A stretch of 64,000 bases of DNA from Pseudomonas laurentiana (GCF_014648275.1 NZ_BMQU01000004.1:207739-271738), one strand, 5' to 3'. Shown: positions 7,762-18,826, counted from the first letter of the stretch. Made by a program: numbers and translations. Notes: generated by a model from the letters alone, not told the origin.

Positions 7762-9045
7762 ATGACTGACACCCGTAACGGCGAGGACAACGGCAAATTG
7801 CTCTATTGCTCCTTCTGCGGCAAAAGCCAGCATGAAGTGCGCAAGTTGATTGCCGGCCCCTCGGTATTTATCTGCGACGAGTGCGTCGACCTGTGCAACG
7901 ACATCATCCGTGAGGAGGTGCAGGAAGCCCAGGCCGAGAGCAGTGCGCATAAATTGCCTTCGCCGAAAGAAATCAGCGCCATCCTGGACCAGTACGTCAT
8001 TGGTCAGGAACGCGCGAAAAAGGTCCTGGCTGTAGCGGTGTATAACCACTACAAGCGCCTGAACCAACGCGACAAGAAAAACGACGACGTCGAACTTGGC
8101 AAGAGCAACATCCTGCTGATCGGCCCGACCGGTTCGGGCAAGACGCTGCTTGCTGAAACCTTGGCGCGCCTGTTGAATGTGCCGTTCACCATTGCCGATG
8201 CCACCACGCTGACTGAAGCGGGCTACGTCGGTGAGGATGTCGAGAACATCATTCAGAAGCTGCTGCAGAAGTGCGACTACGACGTCGAGAAAGCCCAGAT
8301 GGGTATCGTCTACATCGACGAAATCGACAAGATTTCGCGTAAGTCGGACAACCCGTCCATTACCCGCGATGTGTCGGGTGAGGGCGTGCAGCAAGCGCTG
8401 CTCAAGCTGATCGAAGGCACGGTCGCTTCCGTTCCGCCGCAAGGTGGTCGCAAGCACCCGCAGCAGGAGTTCCTGCAGGTCGATACGCGCAACATCCTGT
8501 TCATCTGTGGCGGTGCGTTCTCTGGCCTGGAAAAGGTTATCCAGAGCCGTTCCACCCGCGGCGGCATCGGCTTCACTGCCGAAGTGCGCAGCAAGCAGGA
8601 AGGCAAGAAGGTTGGCGAGTCGCTGCGTGAAGTCGAACCGGATGATCTGGTCAAGTTTGGCCTGATTCCTGAATTCGTCGGTCGTTTGCCAGTGCTGGCA
8701 ACCCTCGACGAGCTGGATGAAGCGGCTTTGATGCAGATTCTTACCGAGCCGAAGAATGCCCTGACCAAGCAGTACGCCAAGCTGTTCGAGATGGAAGGCG
8801 TGGACCTGGAGTTCCGCAACGACGCCTTGCGCTCCGTCGCTCGCAAGGCGCTGGAACGCAAGACCGGTGCACGTGGCCTGCGTTCTATTCTCGAGGGCAT
8901 TCTGCTCGACACCATGTACGAAATTCCTTCACAGAAGGATGTCAGCAAGGTGGTGATCGACGAGAGTGTCATCGATGGATCTTCGCAGCCGCTGTTGATT
9001 TACGAAAACAGCGAGCCGCAAGCCAAAGCTGCACCTGATGCCTGA
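7762..9045 (+). CDS. clpX: ATP-dependent protease ATP-binding subunit ClpX
   Basis: ClpX is the AAA+ unfoldase that recognises tagged substrates and threads them into ClpP. The 427-residue product begins with a four-cysteine zinc-binding domain (CSFCGK and CDECVDLC). It then shows Walker A GPTGSGKT, the pore loop GYVGEDVE, Walker [11 protein letters not shown] and the sensor-2 region GARGLRS. The start at 7762 gives [11 protein letters not shown], the family N-terminus. The ribosome site is weak (GGAT), and the longer frame from 7717 lacks family similarity. A strong terminator follows at 9067-9095. Confidence 0.97.
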   Translation: MTDTRNGEDNGKLLYCSFCGKSQHEVRKLIAGPSVFICDECVDLCNDIIREEVQEAQAESSAHKLPSPKEISAILDQYVIGQERAKKVLAVAVYNHYKRLNQRDKKNDDVELGKSNILLIGPTGSGKTLLAETLARLLNVPFTIADATTLTEAGYVGEDVENIIQKLLQKCDYDVEKAQMGIVYIDEIDKISRKSDNPSITRDVSGEGVQQALLKLIEGTVASVPPQGGRKHPQQEFLQVDTRNILFICGGAFSGLEKVIQSRSTRGGIGFTAEVRSKQEGKKVGESLREVEPDDLVKFGLIPEFVGRLPVLATLDELDEAALMQILTEPKNALTKQYAKLFEMEGVDLEFRNDALRSVARKALERKTGARGLRSILEGILLDTMYEIPSQKDVSKVVIDESVIDGSSQPLLIYENSEPQAKAAPDA

Positions 9046-9066
9046 GCCCTTCACCGGCTCGAACCA

Positions 9067-9095
9067 GCAAGGGGCCTTCGGGCCCCTTTGCTTTT
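9067..9095 (+). terminator. Rho-independent terminator of clpX
   Basis: GCAAAGGGGCC-type pairing: GCAAGGGGCC, loop TTCG, GGCCCCTTTGC, followed by TTTT. It lies about 20 bp after the clpX stop. Confidence 0.88.
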
Positions 9096-9107
9096 CCTGT
9101 CGTAGAG

Positions 9108-9136
9108 CTTGTTTTTTTAAGGGGCTGCCCCCACAT
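9108..9136 (+). promoter_or_regulatory. Candidate heat-shock (sigma-32) promoter of lon
   Basis: CTTGTTT (9108-9114) and CCCCACAT (9129-9136) are separated by 14 bp. They match the CTTGAAA / CCCCATNT pattern well in the -10 box and partly in the -35 box. Heat-shock control of lon is established in other gammaproteobacteria; here it is inferred from this match. Confidence 0.6.
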
Positions 9137-9196
9137 TAGGTTCAAGCTTAAATTCCATCGGTTTTGCGGCCACAAGGCCGCTGTAGAGGCGAAATC

Positions 9197-11596
9197 ATGA
9201 AGACAACCCTCGACTTGCCTCTTTTGCCATTGCGTGATGTGGTCGTCTATCCGCACATGGTCATCCCGCTGTTCGTGGGGCGCGAGAAGTCCATCGAAGC
9301 CCTCGAGGCCGCGATGACGGGCGAGAAGCAGATCCTCCTGCTGGCCCAGAAGAATCCAGCCGACGATGATCCAGGCGAAGACGCCCTGTATCGCGTGGGC
9401 ACTATCGCTACGGTTCTGCAACTGCTAAAACTGCCTGATGGCACCGTCAAGGTGCTGGTCGAGGGTGAGCAGCGCGGTGCTGTCGAGCGTTTCAACGAAG
9501 TTGAAGGGCACATTCGTGCCGAAGTCGCACTGATCGACGAGTCGGAAGCCGCTGACCGCGAATCCGAAGTGTTCGTGCGTACGCTGCTGTCGCAGTTCGA
9601 GCAATATGTCCAGCTGGGCAAGAAAGTCCCGGCTGAAGTCCTGTCGTCGCTGAACAGCATCGATGAGCCAGGTCGTCTGGTCGACACCATGGCCGCGCAC
9701 ATGGCGCTGAAGATCGAGCAGAAACAGGAAATCCTGGAAATCATCGACCTGGGTGCCCGGGTTGAGCATGTCCTGGCGCTGCTGGACGCCGAAATCGACC
9801 TGCTGCAGGTCGAGAAGCGCATCCGTGGCCGGGTCAAGAAACAAATGGAGCGCAGCCAGCGCGAGTACTACCTGAATGAGCAGATGAAGGCCATTCAGAA
9901 AGAGCTGGGTGATAGCGAAGAAGGCCACAACGAAGTCGAAGAGCTGAAAAAGCGCATCGATGAGGCTGGTCTTCCCAAGGATGCCTATGCCAAGGCTCAA
10001 GCCGAGCTGAACAAGCTCAAGCAGATGTCGCCAATGTCTGCTGAGGCGACCGTGGTACGTTCCTACCTGGACTGGCTGGTGCAGGTGCCGTGGAAAGCCC
10101 AGAGCAAGGTCCGCCTGGACTTGGCCAAGGCCGAAGAAATCCTTGATGCTGACCACTACGGTCTGGAAGAGGTCAAGGAGCGGATCCTTGAATACCTCGC
10201 CGTACAGAAGCGGGTCAAAAAGATCCGTGGTCCGGTACTGTGCCTGGTAGGCCCGCCGGGTGTCGGCAAGACCTCCCTGGCGGAGTCGATCGCTGCTGCG
10301 ACCAATCGCAAGTTCGTGCGCATGGCGTTGGGTGGTGTGCGTGATGAGGCCGAGATTCGTGGCCACCGGCGCACCTACATCGGTTCCATGCCGGGTCGCC
10401 TGATCCAGAAAATGACCAAGGTTGGCGTGCGTAACCCACTGTTCCTGCTCGATGAAATCGACAAGATGGGCAGCGACATGCGTGGCGATCCTGCGTCGGC
10501 ACTGCTGGAGGTGCTGGATCCAGAGCAGAATCACAACTTCAACGATCACTACCTGGAGGTCGATTACGACCTGTCGGACGTGATGTTCCTCTGCACCTCG
10601 AACTCGATGAACATTCCACCAGCCTTGCTGGATCGGATGGAAGTCATCCGTTTGCCGGGGTACACCGAGGACGAGAAGATCAACATCGCCGTCAAGTACC
10701 TGGTGCCGAAGCAGATCAAGGCCAACGGCCTGAAGAAAGGCGAGCTGGACATCGATACCACGGCGATTCGCGACATCATCCGTTACTACACCCGTGAAGC
10801 CGGTGTGCGTGGCCTTGAGCGTCAGATTGCCAAGGTTTGCCGCAAGGTGGTCAAGGAGCACACCGGGCAGCAGAAGCAGGTGGCCGTCAAGGTGAGCGGC
10901 GATCAGCTCGAGCATTTCCTCGGCGTGCGCAAGTTCCGTTACGGCCTGGCTGAACAGCAGGATCAGGTGGGTCAGGTTACAGGGCTGGCCTGGACTCAGG
11001 TGGGCGGCGAGTTGCTGACCATCGAGGCGGCTGTGGTTCCGGGGAAAGGTCAGTTGATCAAGACTGGTTCGCTGGGTGATGTCATGGTCGAATCGATCAC
11101 GGCAGCGCAGACCGTTGTCCGTAGCCGTGCCCGCAGCCTGGGTATTCCGGCGGACTTCCACGAGAAGCGTGACACCCACATCCATATGCCTGAGGGCGCA
11201 ACGCCGAAGGATGGTCCAAGCGCGGGCATCGGTATGTGCACGGCGTTGGTTTCGGCGCTGACCCAGATTCCAGTGCGTGCCGATGTGGCAATGACCGGCG
11301 AGATTACCTTGCGTGGTCAGGTGTTGGCGATTGGCGGTTTGAAGGAAAAGCTACTGGCTGCACACCGTGGCGGAATCAAGACCGTGATCATTCCAGAAGA
11401 GAATGTGCGGGATCTGAAAGAAATTCCTGAGAATATTAAGCAGGATCTGCAGATTAAACCCGTGAAATGGATTGACGAAGTCCTCCAAATTGCGCTGCAA
11501 TACGCCCCGGAGCCCTTGCCAGATGTGGCTCCCGAGATTGTCGCAAAGGATGAAAAGCGCGACGGTGATTCCAAGGAAAGAATCAGCACGCATTAA
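9197..11596 (+). CDS. lon: ATP-dependent protease Lon
   Basis: Lon is a homo-hexameric AAA+ protease that degrades misfolded and short-lived regulatory proteins in the cytoplasm. The 799-residue product has the N-terminal LON substrate domain (from [13 protein letters not shown]) and a coiled-coil linker. Walker [10 protein letters not shown] and Walker [11 protein letters not shown] follow. The catalytic Ser lies in the [10 protein letters not shown] motif near residue 680, with the partner Lys about 43 residues later ([10 protein letters not shown]). The start at 9197 follows GAGGC and gives [15 protein letters not shown] sigma-32-like promoter lies upstream and hupB follows, the usual gammaproteobacterial order. 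Confidence 0.97.
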   Translation: MKTTLDLPLLPLRDVVVYPHMVIPLFVGREKSIEALEAAMTGEKQILLLAQKNPADDDPGEDALYRVGTIATVLQLLKLPDGTVKVLVEGEQRGAVERFNEVEGHIRAEVALIDESEAADRESEVFVRTLLSQFEQYVQLGKKVPAEVLSSLNSIDEPGRLVDTMAAHMALKIEQKQEILEIIDLGARVEHVLALLDAEIDLLQVEKRIRGRVKKQMERSQREYYLNEQMKAIQKELGDSEEGHNEVEELKKRIDEAGLPKDAYAKAQAELNKLKQMSPMSAEATVVRSYLDWLVQVPWKAQSKVRLDLAKAEEILDADHYGLEEVKERILEYLAVQKRVKKIRGPVLCLVGPPGVGKTSLAESIAAATNRKFVRMALGGVRDEAEIRGHRRTYIGSMPGRLIQKMTKVGVRNPLFLLDEIDKMGSDMRGDPASALLEVLDPEQNHNFNDHYLEVDYDLSDVMFLCTSNSMNIPPALLDRMEVIRLPGYTEDEKINIAVKYLVPKQIKANGLKKGELDIDTTAIRDIIRYYTREAGVRGLERQIAKVCRKVVKEHTGQQKQVAVKVSGDQLEHFLGVRKFRYGLAEQQDQVGQVTGLAWTQVGGELLTIEAAVVPGKGQLIKTGSLGDVMVESITAAQTVVRSRARSLGIPADFHEKRDTHIHMPEGATPKDGPSAGIGMCTALVSALTQIPVRADVAMTGEITLRGQVLAIGGLKEKLLAAHRGGIKTVIIPEENVRDLKEIPENIKQDLQIKPVKWIDEVLQIALQYAPEPLPDVAPEIVAKDEKRDGDSKERISTH

Positions 11597-11620
11597 TACG
11601 TATTTGGCTGGGGGGCCTTG

Positions 11621-11649
11621 TTGGTAGTAGTTAGAGCCTTTGTTATAAG
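11621..11649 (+). promoter_or_regulatory. Candidate promoter of hupB
   Basis: TTGGTA (11621-11626) and TATAAG (11644-11649) are separated by 17 bp in the lon-hupB gap, about 95 bp before the hupB start. Additional promoters closer to the gene are possible. Confidence 0.4.
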
Positions 11650-11742
11650 GCGGCGCTTAAATGCCAACTGGCCACCCAGTATTCGTTTTGCTTTGATTAC
11701 ATACTTAGAAACAAACTCAATAGAGATATAAGGGGACTTAGA

Positions 11743-12015
11743 GTGAACAAGTCGGAACTGATTGACGCTATCGCTGCATCTGCTGACATCCCGAAAGCTG
11801 TAGCTGGCCGTGCGCTGGACGCAGTAATCGACTCCGTCACCGGCGCCCTGAAGGCAGGTGACTCGGTAGTACTGGTAGGCTTCGGCACCTTCTCCGTGAC
11901 CGACCGTCCTGCTCGTACCGGCCGCAATCCGCAAACCGGTAAGACTCTGGAAATCCCTGCTGCCAAGAAGCCAGGCTTCAAAGCTGGTAAAGCACTGAAA
12001 GAAGCCGTCAACTAA
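11743..12015 (+). CDS. hupB: DNA-binding protein HU-beta
   Basis: HU is a small histone-like protein that bends and compacts DNA. The 90-residue product has the full HU fold, with the DNA-arm signature [21 protein letters not shown] and the C-terminal [14 protein letters not shown]. The start codon is GTG at 11743, preceded by AAGGGG at 7 nt; no ATG offers the family N-terminus MNKSELI. It stands between lon and ppiD as in many gammaproteobacteria. A terminator lies at 12155-12185. The 140 bp between the stop codon and that hairpin contain nothing I recognise. Confidence 0.97.
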   Translation: MNKSELIDAIAASADIPKAVAGRALDAVIDSVTGALKAGDSVVLVGFGTFSVTDRPARTGRNPQTGKTLEIPAAKKPGFKAGKALKEAVN

Positions 12016-12154
12016 GTCGCTTCTTTCGGGCTTACGCCTAGTCGAATCAGGTCAAGGCCTGGTTCGGCAGCGAAGCGCAAAGTGGGCTGACCTCACAAGA
12101 GGTGCCTCCTGCGAAAGCTTACACATCGGCTTTCGACCGCTTCGCCAGCTACGA

Positions 12155-12185
12155 GAAGGCGCATCCTCGGATGCGCCTTTCTTCT
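12155..12185 (+). terminator. Rho-independent terminator after hupB
   Basis: AAGGCGCATCC, a short loop and GGATGCGCCTT are followed by TCTTCT. It lies 140 bp after the hupB stop and 60 bp before ppiD. Confidence 0.7.
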
Positions 12186-12245
12186 ATCAGGACTCTACCC
12201 ACGCTCCGCGGTTGTTTTATCAGTACGACCGTTTCTGGGGGACGC

Positions 12246-14117
12246 ATGCTGCAGAATATCAGGGACAATTCACAAGGTTGGATTGCCAAGACCATCATCG
12301 GTGTCATCGTAGCCTTGATGGCGCTGACCGGCTTCGATGCCATCTTCCGGGCTACCAGCCACAGCCAGGACGCTGCCAAGGTCAATGGCGATGCCATTAG
12401 CCAGAACGAGCTGAGCCAAGCGGTCGACATGCAACGTCGTCAGCTGATGCAACAGTTGGGCAAGGATTTCGACGCCTCCCTGTTGGATGAAAACATGTTG
12501 CGCGAAGCCGCACTCAAGGGGCTGATCGATCGCAAATTGCTGCTTCAGGGGGCTCGTGACGCGAAATTCGCGTTCTCCGAGGCGGCCTTGGACCAGTTGA
12601 TCCTGCAAACGCCTGAGTTTCAGGTTGATGGCAAGTTCAGTGCCGAGCGTTTTGACCAGGTCATTCGGCAGATGGGTTACGGCCGTCTGCAGTTCCGCGA
12701 AATGCTGGCGCAGGAAATGCTTATTGGCCAACTGCGTACTGGCCTTGCCGGCAGTGGTTTCGTGACCGACTCCCAGGTTGAGGCGTTCGCTCGCCTGGAA
12801 AAACAGACCCGTGACTTCGCCTCGATGACCTTCAAGGCTGACGCTGCTGCAAGCAAAGTCAGCGAGGATGAGATCAAGGCTCACTATGACGCACACGCCA
12901 AGGAATTCATGAGCCCGGATCAAGTGGTCATCGACTACCTGGAGCTTAAGAAGTCCGCGTTCTTCGATCAGGTCAGTGTCAATGAAGACGAGCTTCAGGC
13001 GCTGTATGAGAAAGAGATCTCCGGCCTTGCCGAGCAGCGGCATGCCGCGCACATCCTCATCGAAGTCAACGACAAGGTGAATGAAGCGCAGGCCAAGGCG
13101 CGTATTGAAGAGATTCAACAGCGCCTGGCCAAAGGTGAAGACTTTGCTGCCCTGGCCAAGGAGTTTTCTCAGGACCCGGGATCGGCCAGCAATGGTGGCG
13201 ATCTAGGCTTCGCGGGTCAGGGCGTTTACGACCCGGCTTTCGAAGAGGCACTGTATGCGCTGGATAAAGATCAGGTATCGGCCCCGGTTCGTACCGACTA
13301 CGGTTTCCACCTGATCAAGCTGCTGGGTGTGCAGGCGCCTGAGGTGCCGACCTTCGCCAGCCTGAAAGACAAATTGACCCGTGAGCTGAAGACCCAGCAG
13401 GTCGAGCAGCGCTTTGTCGAGGCGACCAAGCAACTGGTTGACTCCGCATTCGAAGCCTCTGACCTGAGCCAGCCGGCCCAGGAACTTGGCTTGAAGGTCA
13501 AGACCTCCGAGCCTTTCGGTCGTGAAGGTGGCGAAGGCGTGACGGCTAACCGTGCCGTGATTCAGGCGGCGTTCAGCCCCGAAGTCATGGAAGAGGGTGC
13601 CAACAGCTCGTCCATCGAGCTGGACCCGGAAACTGTCGTGGTCATCCGTGTCAAAGAGCATCGCAAACCGGCTCAGTTGCCGCTGGAAGCGGTTGCCGAC
13701 AGCATTCGCAAGCACCTGGCCAAGGAACACGCCAGCGCTGCTGTGAAGGCTAAAGGCGAAGCCCTGATCGCGGGTCTGCGTGACGGTAAGATCGCGCCTG
13801 CAGCTGCGTATGAGGGTCAGAGCTGGAAGGTGCAGGAAGCGGTGACGCGTAATCAGGACAGTATCGATCCTGTAGAGCTGCAAGCCCTGTTCCGCATGGG
13901 CAAGCCTGAAGCCAAGGACAAGCCGATCTTCGGCAGTGTCAGCCTTGCCGATGGCAGCTTCGTTGTCCTGCGTCTGGACGGTGTCAATGAAGGTTCTGCA
14001 GCGACAGATGAAGAGAAGGCGGCCTACCGTCGCTTCCTGGCGTCGCGTGCTGGCCAGCAAGACTTTGCAGCCTACCGCAAGCAGTTGGAAGCCAAAGCGG
14101 ACATCACACGTTACTGA
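12246..14117 (+). CDS. ppiD: Periplasmic folding chaperone / parvulin-like isomerase PpiD
   Basis: PpiD is an inner-membrane-anchored periplasmic chaperone acting on proteins leaving the Sec translocon. The 623-residue product has a single N-terminal membrane anchor at about residues 14-34 (IAKTIIGVIVALMALTGF). It has a SurA-like helical region, and a parvulin domain at about 260-360 containing AAHILIEV, FSQDPGSASNGGDLG and YGFHLIKL. A second, divergent helical part forms the C-terminus. The start at 12246 follows a GGGGGA ribosome site and gives MLQNIRDNSQGW; the upstream frame from 12102 runs through the terminator and was rejected. A terminator follows at 14153. Confidence 0.95.
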   Translation: MLQNIRDNSQGWIAKTIIGVIVALMALTGFDAIFRATSHSQDAAKVNGDAISQNELSQAVDMQRRQLMQQLGKDFDASLLDENMLREAALKGLIDRKLLLQGARDAKFAFSEAALDQLILQTPEFQVDGKFSAERFDQVIRQMGYGRLQFREMLAQEMLIGQLRTGLAGSGFVTDSQVEAFARLEKQTRDFASMTFKADAAASKVSEDEIKAHYDAHAKEFMSPDQVVIDYLELKKSAFFDQVSVNEDELQALYEKEISGLAEQRHAAHILIEVNDKVNEAQAKARIEEIQQRLAKGEDFAALAKEFSQDPGSASNGGDLGFAGQGVYDPAFEEALYALDKDQVSAPVRTDYGFHLIKLLGVQAPEVPTFASLKDKLTRELKTQQVEQRFVEATKQLVDSAFEASDLSQPAQELGLKVKTSEPFGREGGEGVTANRAVIQAAFSPEVMEEGANSSSIELDPETVVVIRVKEHRKPAQLPLEAVADSIRKHLAKEHASAAVKAKGEALIAGLRDGKIAPAAAYEGQSWKVQEAVTRNQDSIDPVELQALFRMGKPEAKDKPIFGSVSLADGSFVVLRLDGVNEGSAATDEEKAAYRRFLASRAGQQDFAAYRKQLEAKADITRY

Positions 14118-14152
14118 GTGATGCGCCTCTAGAGTTGTAAAGGCTACCGACA

Positions 14153-14184
14153 AAGCCCCTGACCGAAAGGTCAGGGGCTTTTTG
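14153..14184 (+). terminator. Rho-independent terminator of ppiD
   Basis: AAAGCCCCTGACC, loop GAAA, GGTCAGGGGCTTT and further T form a strong terminator 36 bp after the stop. Confidence 0.92.
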
Positions 14185-14251
14185 CTTAAGGCTTGCGAGT
14201 TCTCGGCGGCGGTATTGCTGGCACGGCCAGCGAGTACTGTACGTGCACGCT

Positions 14252-14293
14252 GAAAAAACAAACCCCCGCAACGGGCGGGGGTTTGTTTGCAAC
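14252..14293 (-). terminator. Rho-independent terminator of fabI
   Basis: On the minus strand AAACAAACCCCCGC pairs with GCGGGGGTTTGTTT and is followed by TTTTTT. It lies 13 bp beyond the fabI stop and closes the leftward operon. Confidence 0.92.
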
Positions 14294-14305
14294 AACGGCC
14301 GGGGT

Positions 14306-15100
14306 TTACTCGGAGAGGTCGCCCATGGCGGTGGTGTTGAAGCCGCCGTCTACGTACATGATTTCACCGCTGACGCCCGACGCCAGGTCGGAGCAGAGGA
14401 AGGCGCCAGCGTTGCCGACTTCCTCGATGGTGACGTTGCGACGCAGCGGGGTCTGGGCTTCGTTGGCCGCCAGCATCTTGCGGAAGCTCTTGATGCCGGA
14501 AGCAGCCAGTGTGCGGATCGGACCAGCGGAAACGGCGTTCACGCGGGTGCCCTCTGGGCCCAGGCTGCCGGCCAGGTAGCGTACGCCAGCTTCCAGGCTG
14601 GCCTTGGCCATGCCCATGACGTTGTAGTTCGGCATGGTGCGCTCTGCGCCCAGGTAGGACAGGGTCAGCAGGCTGCCATTACGGCCTTTCATCATTTCGC
14701 GACCGGCCTTGGCCAGGGCGACGAAGCTGTAGGCGCTGATGTCGTGGGCAATGCGGAAGCCTTCGCGGGTGGTGACCTCGGTGAAGTCGCCATCCAGTTG
14801 GTCGCCAGGAGCGAAACCAACCGAGTGCACGATGCAGTCCAGGCCGTCCCACTTCTTGCTCAGTTCTTCGAAGACCTTGGCGATCTCTTCATCGCTGGCA
14901 ACGTCACAGGGGAAGCACAGCTCTGGGCTGGAGCCCCAGCCAGCGGCGAACTCTTCGACGCGGCCCTTGAGCTTTTCGTTCTGGTAGGTGAAGGCAAGTT
15001 CTGCGCCCTCGCGATGCATGGCGGCAGCAATGCCGGATGCGATGGACAGTTTACTGGCGACACCGACGATCAGTACGCGCTTACCGGCGAGAAAACCCAT
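14306..15100 (-). CDS. fabI: Enoyl-[acyl-carrier-protein] reductase (NADH) FabI
   Basis: FabI catalyses the last reduction of each fatty-acid elongation cycle in the cytosol. The 264-residue product has the FabI-type dinucleotide site [13 protein letters not shown] and the active residues Tyr149, Tyr159 and Lys166 in [19 protein letters not shown]. This is the YX6K arrangement that separates FabI from ordinary short-chain dehydrogenases. Its length is normal. It starts 18 bp after the stop of the peptide-transporter ATPase gene on the same strand and may be read through from it, although the gene is probably essential and likely has its own promoter. A terminator lies directly downstream. Confidence 0.96.
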   Translation of the reverse strand: MGFLAGKRVLIVGVASKLSIASGIAAAMHREGAELAFTYQNEKLKGRVEEFAAGWGSSPELCFPCDVASDEEIAKVFEELSKKWDGLDCIVHSVGFAPGDQLDGDFTEVTTREGFRIAHDISAYSFVALAKAGREMMKGRNGSLLTLSYLGAERTMPNYNVMGMAKASLEAGVRYLAGSLGPEGTRVNAVSAGPIRTLAASGIKSFRKMLAANEAQTPLRRNVTIEEVGNAGAFLCSDLASGVSGEIMYVDGGFNTTAMGDLSE

Positions 15101-15118
15101 GTGTTGTTCCTCTTCAGG

Positions 15119-16729
15119 TTAATCGACAGCTGTTGGGGCCAAAAAGGCCGCTTCCAGCAGCTGCTGTGTATAAGAATGTTGCGGTGCAGCGAAAATACCC
15201 GCCGCCGGACCTTGTTCAACCACCTGGCCCTGCCTGACCACCATCAGTTGGTGGCTTAGCGCCTTGATCACTGCCAGGTCATGGCTGATGAACAAGTAGG
15301 TCAGGTTGTACTTGGTCTGTAGCGAGCGCAGCAGCTCCACCACTTGGCGCTGAACGGTCCGGTCGAGCGCCGAAGTGGGCTCGTCCAGCAGTATCAGTGC
15401 CGGTTTCAATACCAATGCCCGGGCAATGGCAATCCGTTGTCGCTGGCCTCCAGAGAACTCGTGGGGGTAGCGGTTCCGGGTTTCCGGATCCAGGCCTACC
15501 TCCTTGAGTGTCGCTATGATCGCCTGCTCTTGTTCTGCTTCTGTGCCAATCCGATGGATGCGCAGGCCCTCACCGACGATATCACCCACGCACATGCGTG
15601 GGCTGAGGCTGCCGAAAGGGTCCTGGAAGACCACTTGCATCTGCCGTCGAAACGGCCGGACCTGTTGCTGAGAAAGGCAGTCTAGCGCCTTTCCTTGAAA
15701 ACGTATGGCGCCTCGGCTGTTCAGCAGCCGCAGGATTGCCAACCCCAGAGTGGACTTGCCGGAACCGCTTTCACCAACAATCCCGAGGGTTTGGCCCTGG
15801 GGCAGGCTGAAATTGATGCCGTCCACCGCCTTGACGTAATCGACCGTTCGCCGCATCAGGCCTTTCTTGATCGGGAACCAGACGCGCAGGTCCTCGACTT
15901 CCAGTATTGGCTTGCCGACCGGGTTATTGGCAGGCAGCCCGCTGGGCTCGGCACCCAGCAGCATTTGTGTATAGGGATGCTGTGGGGCGCGGAACAATTC
16001 GTTGCACGACGCTTGTTCGACGATACAACCGCGCTGCATGACACATACGCGATGTGCAATTCTTCTTACCAGGTTCAAATCATGGCTGATCAGCAGCATG
16101 GCCATGCCCAGTCGCGACTGCAGCTCCCTGAGCAAATCGAGAATTTTCAGCTGGACAGTGACGTCCAGCGCTGTGGTCGGTTCGTCGGCGATCAGCAGCT
16201 CCGGCTCGTTGGCCAGGGCCATGGCGATCATTACCCGTTGGCGTTGACCGCCAGAGAGCTCGTGCGGAAGCGCCTTGAGGCGTTTGACCGGCTCTGGGAT
16301 ACCGACCAGATCCAGAAGCTCCAGCGTACGTTCGGTGGCAGCTTTACCGCTCAAACCTTTGTGCAACAGGAGCACTTCGTTGATCTGCTTCTCGACGGTG
16401 TGAAGCGGGTTCAACGAGGTCATGGGTTCCTGGAAGATCATTGCGATGCGGTTACCACGAATGTGACGCATCTGCTTTTCGTCCAGCTTCAGCAGGTCGT
16501 GTTGCTCGTAATGGATGCTGCCGGAGGGGTGTCGGGCCAGTGGGTAGGGCAGCAGGCGCAGTATCGAGTGCGCGGTTACCGACTTGCCCGAGCCGCTTTC
16601 GCCCACCAGGGCCAGGGTCTCGCCACGGCGGATATCGAAACTGATATGTTCGACCGCCCGCTGTGTCTGGTCGCCGGCGACGAATTCGACGGAAAGGTCG
16701 CGGACTTCGATCAAATTGTCCTGATTCAT
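15119..16729 (-). CDS. nppD: Peptide ABC transporter ATPase with two nucleotide-binding domains (NppD/YejF-like)
   Basis: This is the energising subunit of a peptide importer. The 536-residue product fuses two ABC ATPase domains. Each has a Walker A ([10 protein letters not shown] near residue 38 and [10 protein letters not shown] near residue 320), an ABC signature (LSGGQRQR and FSGGQRQR) and a Walker B (LLIADEPT and LILLDEPT). Each domain ends in an oligopeptide-binding-type C-terminal segment. It is the last gene of nppA1-A2-B-C-D and follows nppC with 1 nt between them. The operon resembles Npp of P. aeruginosa, which imports peptidyl-nucleoside antibiotics, and YejABEF of E. coli (microcin C). 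The physiological peptide substrate here is unknown. Confidence 0.9.
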   Translation of the reverse strand: MNQDNLIEVRDLSVEFVAGDQTQRAVEHISFDIRRGETLALVGESGSGKSVTAHSILRLLPYPLARHPSGSIHYEQHDLLKLDEKQMRHIRGNRIAMIFQEPMTSLNPLHTVEKQINEVLLLHKGLSGKAATERTLELLDLVGIPEPVKRLKALPHELSGGQRQRVMIAMALANEPELLIADEPTTALDVTVQLKILDLLRELQSRLGMAMLLISHDLNLVRRIAHRVCVMQRGCIVEQASCNELFRAPQHPYTQMLLGAEPSGLPANNPVGKPILEVEDLRVWFPIKKGLMRRTVDYVKAVDGINFSLPQGQTLGIVGESGSGKSTLGLAILRLLNSRGAIRFQGKALDCLSQQQVRPFRRQMQVVFQDPFGSLSPRMCVGDIVGEGLRIHRIGTEAEQEQAIIATLKEVGLDPETRNRYPHEFSGGQRQRIAIARALVLKPALILLDEPTSALDRTVQRQVVELLRSLQTKYNLTYLFISHDLAVIKALSHQLMVVRQGQVVEQGPAAGIFAAPQHSYTQQLLEAAFLAPTAVD

Positions 16730-16730
16730 C

Positions 16731-17750
16731 TTATTTCCTCGGGTCGAAGGCGTCGCGGGCGGATTCGCCGATGAACACCAGCAGGCTGAGCATCAGGGCC
16801 AGTACCGCGAACGCGCTGATGCCAAGCCATGGTGCCTGAAGGTTGGACTTGCCCTGTGCAACCAGCTCGCCCAGCGATGGGGCGCCAGGCGGCAGGCCGA
16901 AGCCGAGGAAGTCCAGTGCGGTCAGGGTACCGATTGCGCCCGTGAGAATGAACGGCATGAACGTCATGGTCGAGACCATGGCGTTGGGCAGGATGTGCCG
17001 GAACATGATCGCACCGTTTTGCATGCCGAGTGCCCGTGCGGCGCGCACGTACTCCAGATTGCGCCCGCGCAGAAACTCCGCACGGACCACGTCCACCAGG
17101 CTCATCCAGGAGAACAGCAGCATGATGCCCAGTAGCCACCAGAAGTTCGGCTGCACGAAACTGGCCAGAATGATCAGCAGGTAAAGGACCGGCAAGCCCG
17201 ACCAGATCTCCAGGAAGCGCTGGCCGGCCAGGTCTACCCAGCCACCATAGAACCCTTGCAAGGCGCCGCTGATCACGCCAACGATCGAGCTCAGGATCGT
17301 CAGGGTCAGGGCAAACAGCACAGAGATCCTGAAACCGTAAATGACCCGGGCCAGCACATCACGCCCTTGGTCATCCGTACCCAGCCAGTTTTGCGCCGAG
17401 GGCGGGGCGGGGGCGGGGACCTTCAGGTCGTAGTTGATGCTCTGGTAGCTGAAAGGAATCGGTGCCCAGAGCACCCAACTGTCCTTGGCTGCCAGAAGTT
17501 CGCGAATGTAGGGGCTCTTGTAGTTGGCTTCCAGTGGGAACTCACCACCAAAGGTGGTTTCCGGGTAGCGCTTGACTGCCGGGAAGTACCACTGACCGTC
17601 ATAGTGCACGGCGAGTGGCTTGTCGTTGGCGATCAGCTCCGCGCCAAGGCTCAAGCCAAACAGGATCAGGAACAGCCAGAGTGACCACCAGCCACGGCGG
17701 TTGGCCTTGAAGCGTTCAAAACGCCGGCGATTGAGTGGTGACAGTTTCAT
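16731..17750 (-). CDS. nppC: Peptide ABC transporter permease (NppC/YejE-like)
   Basis: This is one of the two inner-membrane permeases of the importer. The 339-residue product has a short cytoplasmic N-terminus, one transmembrane segment (residues about 19-38) and a periplasmic stretch with NWLGTDDQGRDVLARV. A multi-spanning BPD_transp_1 domain follows, with the coupling loop EFLRGRNLEYVRAARALG. The DQGRDV block is typical of DppC/OppC/YejE permeases. The start at 17750 gives MKLSPLNRRRFERFKANRRGW, rich in basic residues. It lies 1 nt from both neighbours, so the operon is translated as a coupled unit. Confidence 0.9.
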   Translation of the reverse strand: MKLSPLNRRRFERFKANRRGWWSLWLFLILFGLSLGAELIANDKPLAVHYDGQWYFPAVKRYPETTFGGEFPLEANYKSPYIRELLAAKDSWVLWAPIPFSYQSINYDLKVPAPAPPSAQNWLGTDDQGRDVLARVIYGFRISVLFALTLTILSSIVGVISGALQGFYGGWVDLAGQRFLEIWSGLPVLYLLIILASFVQPNFWWLLGIMLLFSWMSLVDVVRAEFLRGRNLEYVRAARALGMQNGAIMFRHILPNAMVSTMTFMPFILTGAIGTLTALDFLGFGLPPGAPSLGELVAQGKSNLQAPWLGISAFAVLALMLSLLVFIGESARDAFDPRK

Positions 17751-17751
17751 C

Positions 17752-18825
17752 TCATTGCTCCCGGCTTTCGAAGTCGATGCGTGGGTCGACCAGGGTGTAG
17801 GTCAGGTCGCCGATCAGTTTCACGACCAGCCCCAGCAAGGTGAAGATGAACAGCGTGCCGAACACTACCGGGTAGTCGCGGTTGATGGCGGACTCGAAGC
17901 TCATCAGGCCCAGGCCGTCGAGCGAGAAGATCACTTCCACCAGCAGCGAGCCGGTGAAGAAAATGCCGATGAATGCCGAAGGGAAGCCGGCAATCACCAG
18001 CAACATGGCATTGCGGAACACATGGCCGTACAGCACTTGATTGTTAGTCAGGCCCTTGGCCTTGGCGGTGATGACATACTGCTTGTTGATCTCGTCCAGG
18101 AAGCTGTTCTTGGTCAGCAGGGTCATGGTGGCGAAGTTGCCGATCACCAGTGCGGTCACGGGGAGCACCAGGTGCCAGAAGTAGTCGAGGATCTTGCCGG
18201 TGGTGCTCAGTTCATCGAAGTTGTTCGAGGTCAGGCCGCGCAATGGGAACCAGTCGAAGTAGCTGCCTCCGGCGAACAGTACGATCAGCAGAATGGCGAA
18301 CAGGAACGCTGGGATTGCGTAGCCGATGATGATTGCCGAACTGGTCCAGACGTCGAAATGGCTACCGTGGCGCGTGGCCTTGGCGATGCCCAGGGGGATC
18401 GAGACCAGGTACATGATCAGGGTGCTCCACAGCCCCAGAGAGATAGAGACCGGGAGTTTTTCCGCAATCAGGTCGATGACCTTGGCATCGCGGAAGAAAC
18501 TCTCGCCGAAATCGAGCCGGGCATAGTTCTTGATCATGATCCACAAACGTTCCGGCGCCGATTTGTCGAAGCCGTACATGCGCTCGATTTCCTTGATCAG
18601 CGCCGGATCCAGACCCTGAGCCCCGCGGTAGTTGGAGCCGGCTACCGAAACTTCGGCGCCGCCACCGGCGATACGGCTGGTAGCGCCCTCGAAACCTTCA
18701 AGCTTGGCGATCATCTGCTCTACCGGGCCGCCTGGGGCGGCCTGGATGATGATGAAGTTGATCACCAGGATACCCAGCAGGGTTGGAATGATCAGTAGCA
18801 GACGGCGCAGAATGTAGGCCAGCAT
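17752..18825 (-). CDS. nppB: Peptide ABC transporter permease (NppB/YejB-like)
   Basis: This is the second inner-membrane permease. The 357-residue product has the DppB/YejB layout: an N-terminal transmembrane helix ([20 protein letters not shown]), a periplasmic insertion with [19 protein letters not shown], and five further helices. The cytoplasmic coupling loop is [22 protein letters not shown]. The insertion around [10 protein letters not shown] is longer than in DppB, as in YejB. It is placed between nppA2 and nppC with 1-nt gaps on both sides. Confidence 0.9.
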   Translation of the reverse strand: MLAYILRRLLLIIPTLLGILVINFIIIQAAPGGPVEQMIAKLEGFEGATSRIAGGGAEVSVAGSNYRGAQGLDPALIKEIERMYGFDKSAPERLWIMIKNYARLDFGESFFRDAKVIDLIAEKLPVSISLGLWSTLIMYLVSIPLGIAKATRHGSHFDVWTSSAIIIGYAIPAFLFAILLIVLFAGGSYFDWFPLRGLTSNNFDELSTTGKILDYFWHLVLPVTALVIGNFATMTLLTKNSFLDEINKQYVITAKAKGLTNNQVLYGHVFRNAMLLVIAGFPSAFIGIFFTGSLLVEVIFSLDGLGLMSFESAINRDYPVVFGTLFIFTLLGLVVKLIGDLTYTLVDPRIDFESREQ

Positions 18826-18826
18826 A

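Noticed and set aside
9425-11185. A 586-codon open frame on the minus strand opposite lon
   Set aside because: It lies entirely within lon, has no family resemblance or ribosome site, and is explained by GC-rich codon use that removes stop codons on the opposite strand.
12016-12154. A small RNA or tRNA-like structure between hupB and ppiD
   Set aside because: Some T-loop-like bases (GGTTCG) are present, but no cloverleaf or stable overall fold could be drawn.
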